Shown here: positions 1 to 8,031 of the stretch, in pieces
How positions within the stretch are numbered: the stretch's first letter is position 1
Layout: every line of letters begins with the position of its first letter
NCBI RefSeq assembly: GCF_003076635.1
Contig: NZ_QDKG01000001.1
Coordinates: 62,001 to 126,000, forward strand
Length of the DNA stretch: 64,000 nucleotides
Reading direction: 5' to 3'
Source of the DNA: Sphingobacterium corticibacter
GTDB lineage: Bacteria; Bacteroidota; Bacteroidia; Sphingobacteriales; Sphingobacteriaceae
Notes under the pieces: generated by a model
Told to the model about the DNA's origin: nothing
Database searches by the model: none
Seen by the model: the letters and a program-made list of their open reading frames with translations, nothing else
Made by a program: the position numbers and the translations under genes

Positions 1-644
1 AATTACAGGGCATTGCAGCACAGCTGCGCTGCCCTGATGGCCAACATGGTGTACAGGTTGGCGATAATATGAATGAGACCAATATCGATATGACCTTGCA
101 GACGCTAGCTGCGCTGCAGTTAGCTGATGGTGATCAGGTGCTGGAGTTAGGTTATGGCAATGGCGGTCATCTTACCCAATTGATAGATTGCGCTAAAGAT
201 TTAAACTATGTGGGTGTCGATATCTCGCAAACGATGCAGACTGAAGCGCAGCAGCTCAATGCGGCACTGATGACGCAACATGCGATCTGCTTCGACTGTT
301 ATGACGGATCGCTGCTTCCTTATTCGGATCAGTCTTTTCATAAAATTTTCACCGTGAATACGGTCTATTTCTGGACAGATCCAACAGCGATGTTGCGAGA
401 GCTGGCGCGCGTGGCTAAGCCTGATGCGATGTTAGCCATCACCTTTGCTAGCAAGTCTTTTATGCAAACTCTTCCATTCACGCAGTATGGATTTACATTG
501 TACGAACCAGAAGATTTGGAAGATTTGTTGCGCGATAGCGCTTGGACGATGGCAGATCTGCAAAGGCGGACAGAGCAAGTACGTAGTAAGGTAGGAGATC
601 TGGTCGAGCGCATCTATTACATCGCGCTATTGCGACAGCGTTAA
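1..644 (+). CDS. class I SAM-dependent methyltransferase, 5' end cut by window edge
   Basis: This is the C-terminal part of a class I S-adenosylmethionine methyltransferase, substrate unknown. The reading frame is open back to base 3 with no stop. The residues before the ATG at 69 (QLRCPDG, then VGDNMNETN) read as the normal start of this family, so 69 is probably not the real start and the gene begins outside the window. Seen: motif I VLELGYGNG (SAM loop), the acidic strand YVGVDIS, and LAITFASKSF near the end. It is read alone on the plus strand; the next gene starts about 100 bases later. The fold assignment is firm; the substrate cannot be called. Confidence 0.8.
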   Translation, partial: LQGIAAQLRCPDGQHGVQVGDNMNETNIDMTLQTLAALQLADGDQVLELGYGNGGHLTQLIDCAKDLNYVGVDISQTMQTEAQQLNAALMTQHAICFDCYDGSLLPYSDQSFHKIFTVNTVYFWTDPTAMLRELARVAKPDAMLAITFASKSFMQTLPFTQYGFTLYEPEDLEDLLRDSAWTMADLQRRTEQVRSKVGDLVERIYYIALLRQR

Positions 645-747
645 ATCCCTTCGTGATTCTTCTCTTAAATTGAATCGGCATTATGCCGTTTCGATAATTC
701 CTCCGTTATTTGTAGGACAGTAAGAGGGCTAAACAAAGGAGGGCTTG

Positions 748-1071
748 ATGAAGAAGAACGAAGCAGATCCAAAGCAAAAATCGATCGGAGAAGCGTCGCA
801 AGAAGCGTTGACTTCGCAGGTGTATGAAAAGCTGATAAATCATAATTTTATCGTCAATAAACAACGGAAGATCGTGATTGAAGGGCTAATTTCTCAAGAA
901 GAACGTACTACGGCGGAACAACTTTGGTTAAAAATCTATAAGACGAAAAAGATTAGTATCACTACCGTGTACAATACCTTAAATATTCTTTGTAGAAATG
1001 GTATTGCATACAAGTTTTATGACGAGATCAACCAAGCATTTTACATGATTGACCAGACATTTTTCTTGTAA
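748..1071 (+). CDS. Fur-family-like winged-helix protein lacking the metal-binding domain
   Basis: A 107-residue protein whose central part matches the DNA-binding winged helix of the Fur/PerR family: NKQRKIVIEGL, then TAEQLWLKIYK, then the recognition-helix region ISITTVYNTLNIL. Typical Fur proteins are about 140-150 residues and continue into a dimerisation domain with His and Cys metal ligands. This one stops straight after the wing (AFYMIDQTFFL) and has a single Cys. I chose ATG 748 because a strong AGGAGGG lies 5-10 bases upstream; the TTG at 745 is also in frame. It converges on the UbiA-like gene with only 7 bases between them. It may be a metal-independent regulator or a truncated relic; no target is visible. 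Confidence 0.65.
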   Translation: MKKNEADPKQKSIGEASQEALTSQVYEKLINHNFIVNKQRKIVIEGLISQEERTTAEQLWLKIYKTKKISITTVYNTLNILCRNGIAYKFYDEINQAFYMIDQTFFL

Positions 1072-1078
1072 GCTGGCC

Positions 1079-1948
1079 TCATACAGATGTCGTGAGCAAC
1101 ACCAATACGAATTGCACAATCAGTGCAAGATCCAATAAATACACGGCATGATAATGCTTTTGCTGCGCTACAAAAATAAACTGGCGCAACAAAATGAATA
1201 TAAAGAGATTGGTGATCCACAATCCCACTTGGATGGGTAAAGTAAAAGGAGCAAATGCAATCAGCAACGTATGGAAGGCAATCAACACATAATTTAATTG
1301 TATTGCCTTTTGCTCGCCAATCATGGTTGGCACCGTTTTCAAATTGTAGTAAGAATCTTGTTTGATATCTCGCACATCAAACGGAAGCGTACATACCAAG
1401 AGAAAAAAGATTTTAACGATACCCAAAAAGTTGGCAGCGATCCAATTGATCGCATGACCATCCATCCACGCTTCCACGACAGGCAATCCTACCGTACTCA
1501 GCGACCAAAGCACGGCAATATGAAACAACTTTAGTCCTGGAATCTGACGTAAGCCGCCGGTGTTTTTTCCCAACCGAAGAAAAGGAATGTTGTACAGTAA
1601 ACTCAATACACCGATAAATCCCAGATACAGCATGGTGTACCAGTGGATGTGCCATACGCTATACGCTAACAACAATCCCGCAAGAACAGTAACGCTTACC
1701 ATCGCTTGCTGATGACCAAAAAACCATCGGGTTCGTGCAAAGGGAGAGTCAGCAGGCTTTGCAGGTTTTGCGTAAAACAAGCTCATATTATACAGAGCAA
1801 CCGTGGAGCAGCCTTCGATGAGTAGTATAAAGGGGTTTGTTGGCAGATCAAGAATTAAGTAAGTCAGTGCGCTCTGCGCCACACTCGCTAGCGCAATGAT
1901 GCCATTAGAAAAGACTAATATCCGAAAGGCGTGAACCAGAAGCTTCAT
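1079..1948 (-). CDS. UbiA prenyltransferase-like membrane protein
   Basis: A 289-residue protein with about eight to nine hydrophobic helices, resembling the UbiA superfamily of membrane prenyltransferases, which transfer isoprenoid chains to aromatic acceptors. The second aspartate-rich motif is visible as DVRDIKQD, followed by LKTVPTMIGEQKA, as in true UbiA enzymes. The first N/DxxxD motif, expected after the second helix, is not recognisable; the corresponding stretch is ALYNMSLFYAKP. That may mean a different substrate or loss of catalysis. It stands alone between the Fur-like gene (convergent) and acs (divergent). Family assignment is fairly secure; enzymatic role is inference. Confidence 0.65.
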   Translation of the reverse strand: MKLLVHAFRILVFSNGIIALASVAQSALTYLILDLPTNPFILLIEGCSTVALYNMSLFYAKPAKPADSPFARTRWFFGHQQAMVSVTVLAGLLLAYSVWHIHWYTMLYLGFIGVLSLLYNIPFLRLGKNTGGLRQIPGLKLFHIAVLWSLSTVGLPVVEAWMDGHAINWIAANFLGIVKIFFLLVCTLPFDVRDIKQDSYYNLKTVPTMIGEQKAIQLNYVLIAFHTLLIAFAPFTLPIQVGLWITNLFIFILLRQFIFVAQQKHYHAVYLLDLALIVQFVLVLLTTSV

Positions 1949-2117
1949 ATCTGCACTTGACCAAAAACTTGTTTAAACATTCTTCTAAAACTTGGGTTTT
2001 TTTAATATAAAAGCTAAATTAGTTAAAGTTACGGGTCTTTAGGTCAATCAAATAACGATTTGGCTGGAAATAATAAATATCTCGTAATCTATAAACCTAA
2101 CACAATACTTGAGAGAG

Positions 2118-4034
2118 ATGAGTTTCCAAATTAATACCTTTGAAGCCTATCAAGCGGCTTATGACAAAAGCGTTTCTGATCCCGAAGCTTTCTGGGGAGA
2201 AATTGCTGAACACTTTTTCTGGAAGAGAAAATGGACCAATGTGCTTAACTGGAATTTTAAGGAACCAGATATTCGTTGGTTCGAAGGCGCGAAGTTAAAT
2301 ATCACCGAAAACTGTCTAGATAGGCATATTTATCAGAATGGTGACAAGCCCGCAATTATCTGGGAACCCAATGATCCGCAAGAGGCACATCGCGTACTTA
2401 CGTACAAGCAATTATTAGCTAAAGTAGAGCAATTTGCACATGTGCTCAAAAACAACAACGTGAAGAAGGGCGATCGCGTATGCATTTACTTACCGATGGT
2501 TCCCGAGTTAGCGATTGCTACTTTAGCCTGTGCGCGAATCGGTGCGATTCATTCGGTCGTATTTGGTGGTTTCTCCGCGACATCTATTGCCGATCGTATC
2601 AACGATGCCGAATGTAAACTGGTCATAACCTCAGACGGTGGATTTAGAGGCAATAAAGTGTTGGAACTGAAAAACATTGTCGACGATGCGTTGGTGCAAT
2701 GCAAATCCGTCGAGCGTGTTATCGTATTGACACGATCACGCACGCCTGTGTCGATGATAAAAGGGCGCGATGTCTGGTGGGAAGATGAAATTTCGAAAGT
2801 AGAAACGCAAGGAAATCTTGCCTGCCCAGCAGAAGAGATGGATTCCGAAGATCCTTTATTCATTTTATATACTTCTGGTTCTACCGGTACGCCGAAAGGT
2901 GTGGTTCACAGCACGGCTGGATATATGGTATATACCGGTTATACTTTCTCTAATGTATTTCAATATCAACCCGATGAGGTTTACTTCTGTACGGCCGATA
3001 TTGGTTGGATCACTGGTCATTCCTACATCGTTTATGGACCACTTTCTCAAGGCGCCACTTCGGTGATGTTCGAAGGAATACCAACCTTTCCAGATGCAGG
3101 CCGTTTTTGGGATATCGTAGCAAAACATAAAGTGAATATTCTGTATACAGCTCCTACCGCCATCCGATCTTTAATGGCATTTGGCGATGAATACTTGGAA
3201 AATAAAGATTTAAGCAGTATTCGTAAATTAGGTTCTGTGGGTGAGCCAATCAACGAAGAAGCTTGGAATTGGTTCAGCGAAAAGATCGGTGGGGGTGAAG
3301 CTCCAATCACCGATACGTGGTGGCAAACAGAAAATGGTGGAATCTTAATCGCGCCATTAGCAGGTGTGTCGCCAACAATTCCAGGTTATGCCATGTTGCC
3401 GCTTCCTGGTGTGCAACCTTGTTTGATGGACGAAAATGGAAAAGAGATTGTAGAAAATGATGTCACCGGAAATTTGTGTATCAAGTTTCCTTGGCCTGGT
3501 ATGCTGCGCACCACCTGGGGCGATCATGAGCGTTGCAAGAAAACCTATTTCTCCACGTATGAAGATATGTACTTCACAGGCGATGGTTGCTACCGTAACA
3601 AAGATGGTTATTATCGTATTACTGGACGCGTAGATGATGTCTTGAATGTTTCCGGACATCGTATCGGTACAGCAGAGGTAGAAAACGCGATCAATATGCA
3701 CTCCGACGTGGTCGAATCGGCTATCGTGGGCTATCCGCACTCGGTAAAAGGACAAGGAATTTATGCTTATGTAATCGCTAATCATCATGGTAATGAAGAC
3801 GAGACGAAGCAGAATATCTTGCAGACGGTAACGCGATTAATTGGTGCAATCGCGAAACCTGATGTGATTCAGTTCGTCGATGATCTGCCGAAAACACGAT
3901 CCGGCAAAATCATGCGTAGAATATTGCGCAAAATCGCTGAAGGCGATACCGATAATTTTGGTGATACGTCGACATTGCTCGATCCATCAATCGTAGAGAA
4001 AATCGTTGCCGGAGCGAAAGAGCAGAAGAAATAA
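2118..4034 (+). CDS. acs: acetate--CoA ligase (acetyl-CoA synthetase)
   Basis: AMP-forming acetyl-CoA synthetase of 638 residues: acetate + ATP + CoA gives acetyl-CoA + AMP + PPi in the cytoplasm. Seen: the P-loop/A3 motif LYTSGSTGTPKG at about residues 248-260, the TDTWWQTE acetate-pocket motif, TGDGCYRNKDGYY and RITGRVDDVLNVSGHR hinge motifs, and the C-terminal catalytic lysine in SGKIMRR (about residue 597), the usual acetylation target in this family. Length is normal. I preferred ATG 2118 over the in-frame TTG at 2109. Transcription converges on the secreted-protein gene across a strong palindromic terminator. Confidence 0.95.
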   Translation: MSFQINTFEAYQAAYDKSVSDPEAFWGEIAEHFFWKRKWTNVLNWNFKEPDIRWFEGAKLNITENCLDRHIYQNGDKPAIIWEPNDPQEAHRVLTYKQLLAKVEQFAHVLKNNNVKKGDRVCIYLPMVPELAIATLACARIGAIHSVVFGGFSATSIADRINDAECKLVITSDGGFRGNKVLELKNIVDDALVQCKSVERVIVLTRSRTPVSMIKGRDVWWEDEISKVETQGNLACPAEEMDSEDPLFILYTSGSTGTPKGVVHSTAGYMVYTGYTFSNVFQYQPDEVYFCTADIGWITGHSYIVYGPLSQGATSVMFEGIPTFPDAGRFWDIVAKHKVNILYTAPTAIRSLMAFGDEYLENKDLSSIRKLGSVGEPINEEAWNWFSEKIGGGEAPITDTWWQTENGGILIAPLAGVSPTIPGYAMLPLPGVQPCLMDENGKEIVENDVTGNLCIKFPWPGMLRTTWGDHERCKKTYFSTYEDMYFTGDGCYRNKDGYYRITGRVDDVLNVSGHRIGTAEVENAINMHSDVVESAIVGYPHSVKGQGIYAYVIANHHGNEDETKQNILQTVTRLIGAIAKPDVIQFVDDLPKTRSGKIMRRILRKIAEGDTDNFGDTSTLLDPSIVEKIVAGAKEQKK

Positions 4035-4035
4035 T

Positions 4036-4114
4036 AGAGTTGATAGCGTAAAGAAGGTTGATAAAGATGCCGCATTAGATTGCCACAACCTCGTGCCTCG
4101 GCGCCGCAATGACG
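4036..4114 (+). repeat. dispersed intergenic repeat, copy A
   Basis: It starts one base after the acs stop codon. A run of GTTGATA/AAG-like short units is followed by a conserved 38-base core (4077-4114) beginning AGATTGCC and ending GCAATGACG. Related copies lie at 21351-21428 (minus strand) and 49672-49779 (plus strand). Copies A and B match at roughly 33 of 38 core positions by eye. Confidence 0.7.
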
Positions 4115-4124
4115 CAATATTTAA

Positions 4125-4164
4125 TCAAAAAAGCCGTCTGATCTAGATCAGACGGCTTTTTTGA
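4125..4164. terminator. bidirectional rho-independent terminator (perfect 40-base palindrome)
   Basis: The two 20-base halves are exact reverse complements (stem AAGCCGTCTGATCT), flanked by A-run and T-run on both strands. It lies between convergent acs and the secreted-protein gene and can end both transcripts. Confidence 0.9.
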
Positions 4165-4184
4165 TGTTATTCCGTTAAGAAAAA

Positions 4185-4958
4185 CTACAAATTTTTCTTA
4201 ACCAATTCTGGGTTGATGACCACCGCTGCTTTTTCGCGTTCTTTACCACGCATATGCGTCACAGAGATCGGTCCTTTGATATCTACCGTGAAATCGCTAA
4301 TCTGGTCAGATGCCAATTGCTTCGCCTTCGCTTTGAAAGATAACTCAATAAAACCTTGGTTATAAATCAATCCTTTGTCGCCCGGCTTGTTACTAGCGTC
4401 GAATTGAGGCAAATCCAAGCGTTTGATTTTGATTTTGTAATCTGAGCTCGTTTCTGGAGTTAATGCATGGCGCGTTTCCCGAGTACCAAAGTTGTATGCC
4501 GCATTCCCAACATACGCTTTCTTCAGATCCATGGTGCCATCAGCAGCAACAGGGACTTCGATGTATAATTTGATGCCCTCTTTCACAGACTTTAGTTTGT
4601 AATCTTCCGTTTGATCGGTCTGTACCTCATCGTAACCGGTGTTTTTTGCCGTAATCTGGAAACGACGTACTTTAACGGCATTCCCTTTAGGATCAACGCT
4701 TTCATAAACCAACGGCGTAATATCATTGCTTTGTCCTTCGATCTCCGAACCTTCTGCGGCATATAATACGCGAACAAATTTTGTGCTGTGTGTTTTGCCT
4801 TCGGCAGTAAAAGTACCCACATCTTTCGCTTTTTTATCCGAAGTCAATGTGGTTTCATTTGCTGGAGTCTTGCCGTGATCTTCACTATGTGCGAACGATG
4901 TCGCTGCGCTAAGGGTAAGTCCGCAAGCTAAAAGAACAAGTTGTTTGCTAAATTTCAT
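4185..4958 (-). CDS. secreted/periplasmic protein of unknown function
   Basis: A 257-residue protein with a clear signal peptide (MKFSKQLVLLACG, cleavage probably after SFA-H). The mature part begins with a His/Glu/Asp-rich stretch (HSEDHGK) and has no Cys. I do not recognise a family; the alternation of polar and hydrophobic residues suggests beta structure. An upstream in-frame ATG would add 12 residues (MCKETHY) but would place charged residues before the signal peptide and run into the promoter, so ATG 4958 is preferred. It has its own well-formed promoter and shares a bidirectional terminator with acs. Confidence 0.75.
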   Translation of the reverse strand: MKFSKQLVLLACGLTLSAATSFAHSEDHGKTPANETTLTSDKKAKDVGTFTAEGKTHSTKFVRVLYAAEGSEIEGQSNDITPLVYESVDPKGNAVKVRRFQITAKNTGYDEVQTDQTEDYKLKSVKEGIKLYIEVPVAADGTMDLKKAYVGNAAYNFGTRETRHALTPETSSDYKIKIKRLDLPQFDASNKPGDKGLIYNQGFIELSFKAKAKQLASDQISDFTVDIKGPISVTHMRGKEREKAAVVINPELVKKNL

Positions 4959-4991
4959 TGTCGATGATTTTAAATAGTGTGTTTCTTTACA

Positions 4992-5022
4992 CAAACATAC
5001 TATTTAAAATGATTCTAAACAA
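4992..5022 (-). promoter_or_regulatory. Bacteroidota-type promoter for the 4185-4958 gene
   Basis: On the minus strand: TTG (5022-5020), 20-base spacer, then TATGTTTG (4999-4992), matching TTG-N19-21-TAnnTTTG. Expected transcription start near 4987, giving a leader of about 30 bases before ATG 4958. Confidence 0.65.
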
Positions 5023-5036
5023 TAAAAGCGCTGATT

Positions 5037-5966
5037 TTATCCTATATGCTGTAAAATTTTGTCTGCTAATACATCTGATAGTTTGTAGTAACTTTCTACC
5101 GTCCAGCCAGCCACATGCGGACTTAATAATACATTATCTCGACTTGTTAGATCCGCAAACCAAAATTGCTCGGCCAATGCTGGAAATTTTTCTACTGGCA
5201 ATACATCGAATGCCGCGCCACGGATTTTTCCTTCATCCAATCCTTTCAGCACGGCAGCTACATTGACAATAGCGCCACGCGCTCCCATCAGAAAGAAGAT
5301 AGGTTTGCGAAAATGACGTAAGTATTCCTCGTCTACCAAGCCTTTCGTTTCTCTAGTCAATGGAATATGGAAGCTGAGCACATCTGCGCGCTTTACGATT
5401 TCTTCCATCGATACTTCGCGCGCGTACTGATCGGAGAAACCAGTTTTGTATTTGTCGTAAGCAATTACCTCCACCTCAAAACCCGACAATTTTTTGGCCA
5501 TGGCTTGTCCATTGTGCCCATAGCCAATTAATGCCACAGTAGATCCTTTGAGTTCGAGTCCACGGTTCTCTTCGCGCAGCCATTGTTGATCAGTAATCTG
5601 TTGATGGGCGCGACGCAAATTGTTCATCAAGCTAAGCAACATGCCGATCATGTGCTCGCCTACAGCATCGCGATTGCCTTCGTTGGCTGGGAAGAGCTGA
5701 ATGCCGCGTTGCTGCGCTGCCACTTCATCAATATTATCCATACCTGCACCAGCTCGGCCGATAAAACGTAGTTTGGGTGCGTGAAGCAGAAAAGCTTCAT
5801 CCACAAAAAACTTAGAACGAATAATCAATCCTTCGGCATCTTTTACCAGTTCTTCCGCTTCTTGGCGAGAAATATCAGGTTGATAGATCAACTCAACATT
5901 TGCTTGTTGAAGTTTTTCGAGGAATATCGGATGTATATCGTCTACAATAAGAATGCGTGTTGTCAT
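5037..5966 (-). CDS. D-2-hydroxyacid dehydrogenase, NAD-dependent
   Basis: A 309-residue D-isomer-specific 2-hydroxyacid dehydrogenase, related to phosphoglycerate dehydrogenase catalytic domains. Seen: the catalytic-domain strand ILIVDDIHP, the Rossmann motif GYGHNG with the acidic strand end AYDKYK, the substrate-binding Arg in ARGAIVN, a Glu in LPVEKFP, and the catalytic His in SPHVAGWT. There is no C-terminal ACT domain, so regulation by serine is unlikely. ATG 5966 overlaps the TGA of the upstream monooxygenase gene (TGATG), indicating translational coupling; a longer in-frame reading from 6113 lies inside that gene and is rejected. Substrate unknown; serA-like activity is possible. Confidence 0.85.
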   Translation of the reverse strand: MTTRILIVDDIHPIFLEKLQQANVELIYQPDISRQEAEELVKDAEGLIIRSKFFVDEAFLLHAPKLRFIGRAGAGMDNIDEVAAQQRGIQLFPANEGNRDAVGEHMIGMLLSLMNNLRRAHQQITDQQWLREENRGLELKGSTVALIGYGHNGQAMAKKLSGFEVEVIAYDKYKTGFSDQYAREVSMEEIVKRADVLSFHIPLTRETKGLVDEEYLRHFRKPIFFLMGARGAIVNVAAVLKGLDEGKIRGAAFDVLPVEKFPALAEQFWFADLTSRDNVLLSPHVAGWTVESYYKLSDVLADKILQHIG

Positions 5967-7135
5967 CAGGATGGATTGATAGTCAAAAAATCTTGCTTTA
6001 ATAATTTGTTGAGCGAGGCTTCGCTCCATTTGGCCGGCATCGCCCGCATCAAGGCATTGCGGATCGGCACCAGAATCGGATTGGACCATTGTGCGATCTG
6101 GCCGATTCGCCAAGAAGTGTCCGTGATATAGCGTGTGCGCGCCAATCTTCTACGCTGAAAATTTACAAACGCTTGTTCCTGCGTTTGGTTCTTTTTTAAT
6201 TCATCAGTCAATACCGCCACATCTTCCAACGCTTGACAAGCGCCTTGTCCCATATTGGGCGTTGTCGCATGTGCTGCATCGCCAATTAAGAGAATGTTGC
6301 CAAAAGCGAATTGCGATAGCGGCTTGATGTCCACAATATCATTCCACAATAGATCTTCTTGCGCGGTATGCGTTAAGATCGCGGGAATAGGAGCGTGGTA
6401 ATTGCCAAAGTGTTGAAGTAGATCGTGCGGTGTGTAGTTTTTATACTTTTCGTCTTGCGCCTTGGCATTCAGACAGGCGTACCAATATACACGATCGCGT
6501 ACGAGCGGCGTCATGCCAAATCGGCCTTGGGTTCCCCAAGTTTCAGAACCATGTTTCAGTCCAATATGCGCATTAGCGATCGTAGCGCGCCAACAGGTAT
6601 AACCCGCGTAGCGCGGCTTAGCATTTGGCAACAATTGTTGGCGGATTGGCGATTTCACACCGTCGGCGACGATCAGATAGCGACAGCGATAAGTGCTGCC
6701 ATCGGCAAAAAAGAGTTGTATACTTTCTTGCTGCCGTTCGTAGCGCAGGATTCGTTTGCCGAGCAAGATTTGGTCGGCATTTATTTTTGATTGCAGAAAA
6801 GTGTGCAAATCCGCCCGATGTACGGTGAGGTTTTTTTGCTGGTACTGCGTACCTAAACGCGCGGTATCAGGCGCAATCAGCACACGGCCTTCATCGTCGA
6901 GAATATTGTAGGTTTCAGTATAAAAACCGATTTGCTCTGCTTCCTCTCGTAATCCGAGGTAGTCAAAAGCGCGCATCGCATTGGCCGCGAGGCCAAATCC
7001 AGCTCCAATGCCGCGAAGTACAGATGCTTGTTCGAAAATTAGAAAATCTTTGCCCAAGGCATTTAGGGAAATGCCCATACTCAATCCTGCTACTCCGCCG
7101 CCGATGATGGCAAATTCACAGTCTAGGCTTTTCAT
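5966..7135 (-). CDS. FAD-dependent monooxygenase (PHBH/UbiH-type flavoprotein)
   Basis: A 389-residue class A flavoprotein monooxygenase. Seen: N-terminal ADP-binding motif IIGGGVAGLS (about residues 10-19), the central YLIVADGVKSPIR (DG motif, NADPH/FAD contact), and the FAD-binding GDAAHATTPNMGQG near residue 285. Such enzymes hydroxylate aromatic or polyketide-like substrates with NAD(P)H and O2; the substrate is not inferable here. It sits between rsmA, which it overlaps by 4 bases (ATGA), and the 2-hydroxyacid dehydrogenase, which it overlaps by 1 base, so all three are one coupled operon. Confidence 0.85.
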   Translation of the reverse strand: MKSLDCEFAIIGGGVAGLSMGISLNALGKDFLIFEQASVLRGIGAGFGLAANAMRAFDYLGLREEAEQIGFYTETYNILDDEGRVLIAPDTARLGTQYQQKNLTVHRADLHTFLQSKINADQILLGKRILRYERQQESIQLFFADGSTYRCRYLIVADGVKSPIRQQLLPNAKPRYAGYTCWRATIANAHIGLKHGSETWGTQGRFGMTPLVRDRVYWYACLNAKAQDEKYKNYTPHDLLQHFGNYHAPIPAILTHTAQEDLLWNDIVDIKPLSQFAFGNILLIGDAAHATTPNMGQGACQALEDVAVLTDELKKNQTQEQAFVNFQRRRLARTRYITDTSWRIGQIAQWSNPILVPIRNALMRAMPAKWSEASLNKLLKQDFLTINPS

Positions 7136-7914
7136 AGTGCGGCGGCAATCTCGTTGGTGAGGTTTTCGAAATCCGAAACTGTTAAACGCTCTGCGCGTAG
7201 TTCGTACAAAGGATTGTCCGTCATGCGGTCTTTTGGAATTACGGCCGACAACGCATTGCGGAGCGTTTTACGACGTTGGTTGAAGCCTGCTTTCACCACG
7301 CGCCAGAAAAGTTTCTCATCGCAATCTAGCGTAACTCTTTCATTGCGCGTCATGCGCATCACGCCCGAAAGTACTTTTGGTGGTGGCGTAAAAGCACCTG
7401 CTTTGACCGTGAAAAGATATTCGACCTCGTAGTATGCTTGCAGAAAAACACTCAAAATACCATATTCTTTGCTGCCCGGTTTGGCGACACAGCGCTCGGC
7501 TACTTCTTTTTGAAACATACCAACCATCTGCACCACTTTCTGGCGTTCGTCTAAGATCTTGAATAAAATCTGCGAAGAGATGTTGTATGGGAAGTTGCCG
7601 ATGATCGCTAAGCTATCCGGGAAATGCTGGCTGAAATCTAACGCCAAAAAGTCGCCATGAATTAATCGATCCCCTAAGTTCGGATATTGGTTGGCGAGGT
7701 AACCCACCGATTCCTCATCCACATCAATGAGCCAAGTTTGGTAGTTTTCTTCGCGCGTTAGCAAGAAATCTGATAAGACTCCCATGCCCGGACCTACTTC
7801 CAACACTTGCTTAAATCCCAATTCGGGTTGCAAAGCATCGACAATACGCAAGGCTGCAGATTTGTCGTTCAGGAAATGTTGGCCAAGGTGTTTTTTCGCG
7901 CGTACTGTACTCAT
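7132..7914 (-). CDS. rsmA: 16S rRNA (adenine1518/1519-N6)-dimethyltransferase
   Basis: RsmA/KsgA dimethylates two adjacent adenines in the 3'-terminal hairpin of 16S rRNA late in 30S assembly. Seen: the start signature KKHLGQHFL, SAM motif I VLEVGPGMGVL, and the adenine-pocket motif IGNFPYNISSQI. ATG 7914 (MSTVRAKKHLGQ) fits the family; an upstream in-frame ATG at 7935 would sit inside the promoter. About 260 residues, normal size. First gene of the rsmA / monooxygenase / dehydrogenase operon, transcribed divergently from pdxA, as commonly seen for the rsmA-pdxA pair in other bacteria. Confidence 0.95.
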   Translation of the reverse strand: MSTVRAKKHLGQHFLNDKSAALRIVDALQPELGFKQVLEVGPGMGVLSDFLLTREENYQTWLIDVDEESVGYLANQYPNLGDRLIHGDFLALDFSQHFPDSLAIIGNFPYNISSQILFKILDERQKVVQMVGMFQKEVAERCVAKPGSKEYGILSVFLQAYYEVEYLFTVKAGAFTPPPKVLSGVMRMTRNERVTLDCDEKLFWRVVKAGFNQRRKTLRNALSAVIPKDRMTDNPLYELRAERLTVSDFENLTNEIAAAL

Positions 7915-7932
7915 AGTGCTTGTTTGATGTAT

Positions 7933-7940
7933 CAAAAGTA
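7933..7940 (-). promoter_or_regulatory. -7 box upstream of rsmA
   Basis: TACTTTTG on the minus strand, matching TAnnTTTG. A convincing -33 TTG was not found at the usual spacing. The predicted start lies about 10-15 bases before ATG 7914. Confidence 0.45.
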
Positions 7941-7973
7941 CGCAAAAAACTCGGGGAGACCGATTTTAAATAG

Positions 7974-8004
7974 TTGCCATTTCCCCTTTTACTGTTTACT
8001 TTTG
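7974..8004 (+). promoter_or_regulatory. Bacteroidota-type promoter for pdxA
   Basis: TTG (7974-7976), 20-base spacer, TACTTTTG (7997-8004): a full match to the TTG-N19-21-TAnnTTTG consensus. Transcription start expected near 8010, about 20 bases before ATG 8032. It is divergent from the rsmA -7 box. Confidence 0.65.
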
Positions 8005-8031
8005 AGCAATCAGCGTTATAAGCAGTATAGA

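Noticed and set aside
4062..4124. Possible small RNA or riboswitch after acs
   Set aside because: The sequence is part of the dispersed repeat and lies downstream of the gene; no known riboswitch fold recognised.
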